From NCBI GenBank assembly GCA_022821685.1, contig JAJEDD010000042.1, positions 1 to 64,000 on the forward strand: a stretch of 64,000 nucleotides of DNA, given 5' to 3'. Position 1 is the stretch's first letter. Each line of letters begins with the position of its first letter. Shown piece by piece: positions 58,719 through 64,000 of the stretch. A program made the position numbers and the translations under genes. Origin of the DNA: Acidimicrobiia bacterium (lineage in GTDB: Bacteria > Actinomycetota > Acidimicrobiia > Acidimicrobiales > Aldehydirespiratoraceae). The notes under the pieces were generated by a model, which saw only the letters and a list, made by a program, of their open reading frames with translations, had not been told where the DNA came from and did no database searches.

Positions 58719-59795
58719 GTGGCACCGCACGCCTACGCCCGGCTCACCCGGTTCGCTCTGTGGGCGCTGGCGGCCATCGTCGTGACCGGCGTGTCGGTGC
58801 GCCTCACCGGGTCGGGTCTGGGCTGCGAGGACTGGCCCGCCTGCTCCGAGGACCGCTTCGTGGCCGACCTCGAGTACCACGCCCTGGTGGAGTTCGTGAA
58901 CCGGCTCTTCACCGGGGTGGTGGCCATCGCGGTGATGGCCGCGGTGCTGGGCTCCTGGCGGCGCCGGCCCCGGCGGACCGATCTGATTCTGCTGTCGCTG
59001 GGACTGGTGGCGGGGGTGCTGGCCCAGGTCGGGCTGGGGGCGCTGCTGGTGCTGTCGGAGCTCGACCCCCGCTTCACCATGGGTCACTTCCTGCTGTCGA
59101 TGGTGCTGCTGTGGAACGCAGCCGTGCTCGACGTCCGAGCCCGCCGCGACGCCGAGGCCGCGGCTACGGGTCTCGGCGATCCCGTCGGTTCGACCGGCTC
59201 GGCCCCAGCCGCGCATCGAGTCGATGCCACCACCCGGCTGTTGTTGTGGGCCGTGCTGGCGGTCGGCGGAGCCCTGCTGGTGACCGGCACCCTGGTCACC
59301 GGTGCGGGACCCCACGCCGGCGACAGCCGGGCCGAGCGACTCCCGCTGCTGGTGCGCGAGGTGGCCCGGATCCACAGCATCGTCGCACTCTGCCTGCTGG
59401 CGTTGGTGGTGTGGGCGTGGTGGCGGCTCAGAGGCCGAGCTTGCGAGGCCGTGGCCCGAGCGGCCCGTGAGCGCAGCGAACAAGAGCGGGAGATACCCCC
59501 CTTCGACGCGAAGCCTCCCCACCTATCCGCGTGGCGGCTCAGAGGCCGAGCGGATAGTCGAGCGGGGCAGGTCCGCATGGGGCGGATCGCGGTGCTGCTG
59601 GTAGTGCAGGGCGCGGTCGGCTACCTGCAGTACTTCACCGGTGTGCCCGCGCTACTGGTGGGAGTGCACGTGACGCTGGCGTCGATCACCTGGATCGAGA
59701 TCGTCAAGGCCGCCCACGACCCCGCCACCGGCGCGGCTGCACAGCTGGAGCCCCGTTCGCCCGACGGCGCGGCCATGATCGGGGCGCGGCCATGA
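58719..59795 (+). CDS. ctaA: Heme A synthase (COX15/CtaA) carrying an in-frame repeat insertion
   Basis: 358 residues. N-terminal [21 protein letters not shown] with the conserved GLGCxDWPxC motif; His residues in the helix pairs [35 protein letters not shown] and [14 protein letters not shown] are the heme ligands. It oxidises heme O to heme A. Between helices 6 and 7 (about residues 236-285) the reading frame is formed by a dispersed repeat ([18 protein letters not shown]), with 21-nt direct repeats on either side. The insertion adds ~45 charged residues to a loop and keeps the frame. GTG 58719 has TACCAT 6 nt upstream. Confidence 0.92.
   Translation: MAPHAYARLTRFALWALAAIVVTGVSVRLTGSGLGCEDWPACSEDRFVADLEYHALVEFVNRLFTGVVAIAVMAAVLGSWRRRPRRTDLILLSLGLVAGVLAQVGLGALLVLSELDPRFTMGHFLLSMVLLWNAAVLDVRARRDAEAAATGLGDPVGSTGSAPAAHRVDATTRLLLWAVLAVGGALLVTGTLVTGAGPHAGDSRAERLPLLVREVARIHSIVALCLLALVVWAWWRLRGRACEAVARAARERSEQEREIPPFDAKPPHLSAWRLRGRADSRAGQVRMGRIAVLLVVQGAVGYLQYFTGVPALLVGVHVTLASITWIEIVKAAHDPATGAAAQLEPRSPDGAAMIGARP
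59420..59551 (+). repeat. Dispersed repeat copy J inside ctaA, flanked by 21-bp direct repeats
   Basis: GTGGCGGCTCAGAGGCCGAG plus C occurs at 59420-59440 and again at 59531-59551. Between them lies a forward repeat core (59441-59493) and the CCTATCCGC right end. The whole is translated as part of CtaA. Confidence 0.85.
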
Positions 59796-59840
59796 ACTCG
59801 GACACTGCACGGACTCCCGTGAGCGAGAATCGACCGGCCT

Positions 59841-59905
59841 CACTCCCGCTCATGCTCGCTTCGCTCACGGGCCGCTCGGGTCACGGCCTCGCAAGCTCGG
59901 CCTCC
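59841..59905 (-). repeat. Dispersed repeat copy K
   Basis: Reverse copy with core CACTCCCGCTCATGCTCGCT and GGGCCGCTCGGGTCACGGCC. It ends at GGCCTCC, directly before the clpS start codon, and would be translated as [15 protein letters not shown] if an upstream start were used. Confidence 0.8.
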
Positions 59906-60196
59906 ATGAGCGCGCCGGTCACCTCGCCGGTGAAGGACCCGGTGGACGAGACCGTCCGCCGGCCCGACCTGCCCTGGAAGGTGATCGTGCTCGACGACCC
60001 GGTCAACCTGATGTCGTACGTCACCTACGTGTTCCGCAAGTTGTTCGGATATTCGCAGCAGAAGGCCCACCGCCTGATGATGCAGGTCCACACCGAGGGC
60101 AGGGCCGTGGTGGCGTCGGGTCAGCGGGAGAAGGCCGAGTTCGACGTGTACCGGCTCCACGAGCACGGCCTGTGGGCCATCCTCGAGCAGGACTGA
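59906..60196 (+). CDS. clpS: ATP-dependent Clp protease adaptor ClpS
   Basis: 96 residues: [47 protein letters not shown] is the full ClpS core with the N-degron pocket Asp-Asp-x-x-Asn and the HTEGRA loop. It delivers N-end-rule substrates to ClpA/ClpC. ATG 59906 is chosen: the frame is open upstream to 59792, but that part is repeat-encoded. The stop overlaps the DUF2017 start (TGATG). Confidence 0.95.
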   Translation: MSAPVTSPVKDPVDETVRRPDLPWKVIVLDDPVNLMSYVTYVFRKLFGYSQQKAHRLMMQVHTEGRAVVASGQREKAEFDVYRLHEHGLWAILEQD

Positions 60197-60684
60197 TGGC
60201 CCGCGGCAGGTTCCGGCTCGGCCCCGACGGCATCACCGTGACCCTGAGCGGCGAGGAGCGATCCGGCCTGGCCACCGTGCTGGAGCAGTTCCGGCAACTG
60301 CTGCTGGAGGGCACCGACGTGTCGATGCTGCGCTTCCAGCCGCCGGTGCACCTCCACGACCGCGAGGCCTCCGACGAGTTCTGGGACATGGCGGCCGGGC
60401 CCCTGCTGCGCCACCGGCTGGAGGCCATCGACGTGGTGGAGGCGGGCCTGGCCGGCGCCGCCCTCGACGACGAAGCGGTCTCGGCCTGGATCCAGACCCT
60501 CAACAGCCTGCGCCTCTACCTGGGCAACACCCTCGAGGTGGGCGCGGCCACCTTCGATCCGCCTCAGCAGGGCGAGCGTCCCCAAGAAGCGGCCCGCTAC
60601 ATGCTCTACGAATGGCTGGGCGGCCTGCTCGACCAGCTGGTGGAAGCCGCGGCCGAAACCCTCCCCCCCACCACCAACAGCTAG
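60196..60684 (+). CDS. DUF2017 family protein
   Basis: 162 residues, mainly helical. VTLSGEERSGLATVLEQFRQLL near the start and the C-terminal SLRLYLGNTLEVG and ARYMLYEWLGGLLDQLVEA match the DUF2017 proteins that follow clpS in many actinobacteria. The conserved pairing suggests a role in Clp-dependent proteolysis, perhaps on ClpS or ClpC, but no activity is known to me. ATG 60196 overlaps the clpS stop. Confidence 0.9.
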   Translation: MARGRFRLGPDGITVTLSGEERSGLATVLEQFRQLLLEGTDVSMLRFQPPVHLHDREASDEFWDMAAGPLLRHRLEAIDVVEAGLAGAALDDEAVSAWIQTLNSLRLYLGNTLEVGAATFDPPQQGERPQEAARYMLYEWLGGLLDQLVEAAAETLPPTTNS

Positions 60685-60743
60685 CACCAAGCGCGACCGC
60701 GAGAGCCTGCCGCGTGAGGCGCTCGGTAGGGTGGGGTGGTTGG

Positions 60744-60816
60744 GCCCCCATCGTCCAGCGGCCTAGGACGCCGGCCTTTCACGCCGGTAACACGGGTTCG
60801 AATCCCGTTGGGGGTG
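60744..60816 (+). tRNA. tRNA-Glu (TTC)
   Basis: Acceptor GCCCCCA (60744-60750) pairs with TGGGGGT (60809-60815; terminal G-T), discriminator G. Anticodon stem CCGGC/GCCGG encloses loop CTTTCAC, anticodon TTC. T loop TTCGAAT. No encoded CCA. Confidence 0.95.
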
Positions 60817-60871
60817 CGAGCAGCGGGCTGGCTCGCTAGCGTTTCGGGTTCCGCACGTCCGTCGTGCACCC

Positions 60872-60946
60872 GGTCCTGTAGATCAGTCTGGAGTGATCGC
60901 CACCCTGTCAAGGTGGAGGCCGCGGGTTCAAATCCCGTCAGGACCG
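60872..60946 (+). tRNA. tRNA-Asp (GTC)
   Basis: Acceptor GGTCCTG (60872-60878) pairs with CAGGACC (60939-60945), discriminator G. Anticodon stem CCACC/GGTGG with loop CTGTCAA gives GTC. T loop TTCAAAT. No encoded CCA. Confidence 0.95.
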
Positions 60947-60976
60947 CGTTGTCGCCCTCCGGGGTGGCGACAACCC

Positions 60977-61049
60977 GGTCGGGTAGCTCAGTTGGCAGAG
61001 CGTCCGCCTGAAAAGCGGAAGGTCCGCGGATCGACGCCGCGCCCGACCA
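60977..61049 (+). tRNA. tRNA-Phe (GAA)
   Basis: Acceptor GGTCGGG (60977-60983) pairs with CCCGACC (61042-61048), discriminator A. Anticodon stem TCCGC/GCGGA with loop CTGAAAA gives GAA. The T stem CGCGG/CCGCG encloses ATCGACG, so position 54 is A instead of the usual T. No encoded CCA. Confidence 0.93.
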
Positions 61050-61057
61050 CCACCACC

Positions 61058-61142
61058 AGAGGCCGAGCTTGCGAGGCCGTGGGCTGTGTCGCCTGGGGTT
61101 TGGGCGACCCGTGAGCGCAGCGAACAAGCGCGGGAGTGACAA
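61058..61142 (+). repeat. Dispersed repeat copy L (variant loop)
   Basis: Forward copy between tRNA-Phe and ilvD: AGAGGCCGAGCTTGCGAGGC, then a variant G/T-rich loop as in copy D, then GTGAGCGCAGCGAACAAG. Confidence 0.85.
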
Positions 61143-61208
61143 CGCCGCACTGCGAGGCGCTTGGGAGCAAACCGCGCGTGTTCGAAAGTGCGATCCCAGC
61201 AGTCTCGC

Positions 61209-61214
61209 TAGGGT
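61209..61214 (+). promoter_or_regulatory. -10 box of ilvD, leaderless
   Basis: TAGGGT, 6 nt before the ATG at 61221. Confidence 0.5.
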
Positions 61215-61220
61215 CTACCC

Positions 61221-63074
61221 ATGGGACAGCTTCGATCGCACACCACCACCCAGGGCCGCAACATGGCCGGAGCCCGCGCCCTGTGGCGGGCCACCGGCAT
61301 GACCGACGACGACTTCGACAAGCCGATCGTGGCGATAGCCAACTCCTTCACCCAGTTCGTGCCCGGCCATGTGCATCTGCGCAACCTCGGCAAGCTGGTG
61401 GCCGACGAGATCGCGGCCGCGGGCGGGGTGGCCAAAGAGTTCAACACCATCGCAGTTGACGACGGCATCGCCATGGGCCACGGCGGGATGCTCTACAGCC
61501 TGCCCAGCCGGGATCTGATCGCCGACTCGGTCGAGTACATGGTCAACGCCCACTGCGCCGACGCGCTGGTGTGCATATCCAACTGCGACAAGATCACCCC
61601 CGGCATGTTGATCGCGGCCATGCGGCTCAACGTGCCCACCGTGTTCGTGTCGGGCGGGCCGATGGAGGCCGGCAAGACCAAGCTGGCCGGGGTGAGCGTG
61701 AAACTCGACCTGATCAACCCGATGATCTCCGCCGGCGACTCCTCGGTCAGCGACGAGGACCTCCTGGAGATGGAGCGCTCGGCCTGCCCCACCTGCGGGT
61801 CCTGCTCGGGCATGTTCACCGCCAACTCCATGAACTGCCTCACCGAGGCGCTGGGGCTGTCGCTGCCCGGCAACGGCACGGTGCTGGCCACCCACTCCGA
61901 CCGCCGGGAGCTGTTCTGCGAGGCGGGCCGGCGGGTGGTGGATCTGGCCCGCCGCTGCTACGAGAAGGACGACGAGTCGGTGCTGCCCCGCTCGATCGCC
62001 ACTAGGACCGCCTTCGAGAACGCCATGCGCCTCGACATCGCCATGGGCGGATCCACCAACACCGTGCTGCACATCCTGGCCGCGGCCCGAGAGGGCGAGG
62101 TGGACTTCACTATGGCCGACATCGACCGGCTCAGCCGCAGCACCCCCAATATCTGCAAGGTGGCCCCGTCCACCGCCGAGTTCCACGTCGAGGACGTGCA
62201 CCGGGCCGGGGGCATCATGGGCATCCTCGGCGAGCTCGACCGGGGCGGGCTGCTCGACACGTCGGTTTCGACGGTGCACTCCGCCACCCTGGCCGACGCG
62301 CTGGAGGTGTGGGACGTGATGCGCGGCCCCTCCAGCGAGGTGGTCGAGTTCTTCCGGGCCGGACCGGCCGGCATCCCCACCCAGGAAGCCTTCAGCCAGT
62401 CCACCCGCTGGCCGACGCTGGACCTTGACCGCGACCACGGCTGCATCCGCACGGTGGCCAACCCCTACAACGCCGACGGCGGGCTGGCCGTGCTCTACGG
62501 CAACATCGCGGCCGACGGCTGCATCGTCAAGACCGCCGGCGTGGACGAGTCGATCCTGCGGTTCTCGGGACCGGCGAGAGTGTTCGAGAGCCAGGACGAG
62601 GCCTGCGACGGGATCCTTGACGAAGAGCACGGGATACAGCCCGGCGACGTGGTGGTGGTGCGCTACGAGGGTCCCCGCGGCGGCCCCGGCATGCAGGAGA
62701 TGCTCTATCCCACGTCGTACATCAAGTCCCGCGGGCTGGGCAAACAGTGTGCGCTGCTCACCGACGGCCGATTCTCGGGGGGAACGTCGGGCCTGTCGAT
62801 GGGCCACGCCTCGCCCGAGGCAGCCGAGGGCGGCGCCATCGCACTGGTCCGCGACGGCGACGTCATCGACATCGACATTCCCAACCGCACCGTGAACCTT
62901 CGGGTGGACGACGCCGAGCTCGACCGCCGCCGAGCCGCCGAGGACGCCCGCCCCGACGGCTGGAGGCCCCGCAACCGACAGCGCCAGGTGTCCGCCGCGC
63001 TGCGGGCCTACGCGGCCATGGCCACCTCCGCCGACAAGGGCGCAGTGCGCGACGTAGACCGTCTCAGTCCCTGA
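61221..63074 (+). CDS. ilvD: Dihydroxy-acid dehydratase
   Basis: 617 residues. Fe-S cluster cysteines lie in [12 protein letters not shown] and [40 protein letters not shown] and [25 protein letters not shown] complete the family pattern. It dehydrates dihydroxy acids in valine, isoleucine, leucine and pantothenate synthesis. ATG 61221 has TAGGGT 6 nt upstream, suggesting a leaderless mRNA; no attenuator is seen. Length is normal. Confidence 0.97.
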   Translation: MGQLRSHTTTQGRNMAGARALWRATGMTDDDFDKPIVAIANSFTQFVPGHVHLRNLGKLVADEIAAAGGVAKEFNTIAVDDGIAMGHGGMLYSLPSRDLIADSVEYMVNAHCADALVCISNCDKITPGMLIAAMRLNVPTVFVSGGPMEAGKTKLAGVSVKLDLINPMISAGDSSVSDEDLLEMERSACPTCGSCSGMFTANSMNCLTEALGLSLPGNGTVLATHSDRRELFCEAGRRVVDLARRCYEKDDESVLPRSIATRTAFENAMRLDIAMGGSTNTVLHILAAAREGEVDFTMADIDRLSRSTPNICKVAPSTAEFHVEDVHRAGGIMGILGELDRGGLLDTSVSTVHSATLADALEVWDVMRGPSSEVVEFFRAGPAGIPTQEAFSQSTRWPTLDLDRDHGCIRTVANPYNADGGLAVLYGNIAADGCIVKTAGVDESILRFSGPARVFESQDEACDGILDEEHGIQPGDVVVVRYEGPRGGPGMQEMLYPTSYIKSRGLGKQCALLTDGRFSGGTSGLSMGHASPEAAEGGAIALVRDGDVIDIDIPNRTVNLRVDDAELDRRRAAEDARPDGWRPRNRQRQVSAALRAYAAMATSADKGAVRDVDRLSP

Positions 63075-63107
63075 ATCATCCTCACGAGTTAGGATTCGTT
63101 TCGCTGG

Positions 63108-63170
63108 TTATTCGGCGACGATTGTGGGTCCAATTCACACAATCTCTTCGTCTGAATTTGTGCCGAATAA
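63108..63170. promoter_or_regulatory. Nested inverted repeats in A/T-rich intergenic region
   Basis: TTATTCGGC (63108-63116) and GCCGAATAA (63162-63170) are perfect complements; inside them GATTGTG (63120-63126) and CACAATC (63138-63144) form a second stem with an 11-nt loop. It follows ilvD by 34 nt and precedes the next gene by 94 nt. It may be the ilvD terminator, a structured leader or an operator. Confidence 0.55.
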
Positions 63171-63263
63171 GACTGATCTACTGGCGTGGTTGTGGCTTAT
63201 TCGTGATGTAACTATCGTTCGCTTCTTCCCCGACCTAATGACCGTTGAAAGGAAAGCGGACTA

Positions 63264-63665
63264 GTGGTTAGACAAATGTCAGACGAACACAAGGCGGCCA
63301 ACGCCAAGGCTCGTTCCGAGAATAGGGCGGTTAGCACCTATCTCGAAGGCCTGGAATCGAACCGGCCCCGACCGGGCCGCAGGCGCACCGCCGAGTCCAT
63401 TCAGAAGCGAATGGAAGCAATCAGCGAAGCCCTCGAGTCGGCCACACCGATACGCCGGGTCCAGCTCATCCAAGAGCGCATCGATCTTGAGCGGGCCTTG
63501 ACCGCGCCGGCGGAGATCGTCGATATCAGCGAACTCGAGGACGAATTCGTGTCGGTCGCCGTCTCATACAGCGGCCGAAAGGGAATCACCTACGCGGCAT
63601 GGCGCGAGGTGGGAGTTCCTGCCGCAGTGCTCAAGCGAGCCGGCATCTCCCGCGGCGGCGCCTGA
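63264..63665 (+). CDS. Conserved actinobacterial protein of unknown function
   Basis: 133 residues. A basic N-terminus (DEHKAANAKARSENRAVSTY), a helical middle (RRTAESIQKRMEAISEALES and VQLIQERIDLERAL) and a well-defined C-terminal motif, SYSGRKGITYAAWREVGVPA then AVLKRAGI, which looks like a small helix-turn-helix. I recall proteins with this C-terminal motif in many actinobacteria without an assigned role; DNA binding is plausible. GTG 63264 is preceded by AAAGGAAAG; ATG 63276 is an alternative start. The 190-nt upstream region is A/T-rich and contains nested inverted repeats. Confidence 0.75.
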   Translation: MVRQMSDEHKAANAKARSENRAVSTYLEGLESNRPRPGRRRTAESIQKRMEAISEALESATPIRRVQLIQERIDLERALTAPAEIVDISELEDEFVSVAVSYSGRKGITYAAWREVGVPAAVLKRAGISRGGA

Positions 63666-63765
63666 CGCAGAAGCCTCGAATAGAGGGGACCCTCGAGGGT
63701 TGGCTCGCGTCAATCCTCTGACAAGGCCACAGAGTTCTGGTCGCTGAAGCGACGGCAGGGGCTCT

Positions 63766-64000
63766 TCACAATCGAACTTCGGCGGGCTGGATCGCGGCCT
63801 GCGGATGACGGGCCGCGATACCGCGGGCTGCCGCCACAACTCGCGCTGTCTGCTCCGGCGCCGTTCCCGCGAAGCGTTCAGGGTCGGCCACCAATCGCTC
63901 CAATTCGGCGCGGCCGAGCGGCACCCGCTCATCGGCCGCCAACCGGTCCAGCAGACCGTCGAGATCAACAGAATCATCTCCGGCTGCCTGCTGCGCGGCC
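63766..64000 (-). CDS. purB: 3' end of probable adenylosuccinate lyase, cut by window edge
   Basis: 77 codons are visible on the minus strand, ending at TGA 63766-63768. They read LDGLLDRLAADERVPLGRAE, LERLVADPERFAGTAPEQTA, RVVAAARGIAARHPQAA, which fits the C-terminal ADSL_C helices of PurB (LLxRLAxDxRxxL...LxxLxxDPxxFxGxAxxQ). The catalytic part lies outside the window, so identification rests on this tail only. It converges with the unknown gene at 63264; ACCCTCGAGGGT (63690-63701), a perfect palindrome, lies between the two. Confidence 0.65.
   Translation of the reverse strand, partial: AAQQAAGDDSVDLDGLLDRLAADERVPLGRAELERLVADPERFAGTAPEQTARVVAAARGIAARHPQAAIQPAEVRL

Noticed and set aside
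59792-59905. Longer ClpS start within the end of ctaA
   Set aside because: The extra residues come from ctaA and repeat copy K, not from ClpS family sequence.

Overview
The window is about 68-70% G+C, gene-dense and bacterial. A WhiB regulator, a ClpS-DUF2017 pair, an actinobacterial-style aa3/caa3 oxidase operon, CtaA/CtaB heme a synthesis, SelB and many GTG/TTG starts point to an actinobacterium. The gene content and the many leaderless promoters would fit an Acidimicrobiia-like lineage; that placement is an inference, because no rRNA is present.

Layout. (1) 1-6.4 kb: a cut M23-type lipoprotein, selB, whiB, an NfeD-type membrane protein, a STAS anti-anti-sigma factor, a lone receiver protein and tRNA-Pro. 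(2) 6.5-11.9 kb: a defence-type island with a Phd/RelE-like toxin-antitoxin pair, a DUF4143 ATPase with a three-iteron promoter, a C5 DNA methyltransferase overlapping a NaeI-type endonuclease, and remnants of a second DUF4143 ATPase and of another DNA methylase. (3) 11.9-18.2 kb: a class I amidotransferase, a DUF2848/cupin/M24 operon, small unknown genes and a gamma-glutamyltransferase. (4) 18.4-29.6 kb: a long minus-strand run with RidA, a complete Opp/Dpp-type ABC transporter, a GlcG/HbpS protein, an amidohydrolase, a UbiD decarboxylase and an HpaB-type monooxygenase, which looks like uptake plus aromatic or peptide catabolism. (5) 29.7-35 kb: an MFS exporter, a two-gene HipA/HIRAN-like cassette that separates a VOC-gene remnant from the intact VOC gene, and an AbiEi-like/Fic fusion gene with three AT-rich operator copies. 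(6) 35-49 kb: housekeeping and redox genes (flavin reductase, EamA, asd, lysC, dut, orn, MBL hydrolase, TlpA/CcdA pair, serS, pdxH, KamA-like radical SAM, flavin monooxygenase, OsmC). (7) 49.5-60.7 kb: the terminal oxidase region, ctaA, clpS and DUF2017. (8) 60.7-64 kb: tRNA-Glu, -Asp and -Phe, ilvD, an unknown small gene and the 3' end of a probable purB.

Two features stand out. First, the oxidase operon begins with a COX I homologue in which almost every heme and copper ligand is replaced, followed by a subunit III-like and a CtaF-like membrane protein, and only then by the intact COX II, I, III and IV genes: a possible catalytically dead shadow oxidase module made together with the real enzyme. 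Second, about twelve copies of a structured 50-150 nt dispersed repeat lie between genes, sometimes supplying stop codons or coding sequence; one has entered ctaA in frame. Its terminal arms show a compensatory base change between copies.

Many first genes of transcription units have a TANNNT box only 6-9 nt before the start codon, implying leaderless mRNAs, while genes inside operons use Shine-Dalgarno sites or stop/start overlaps.
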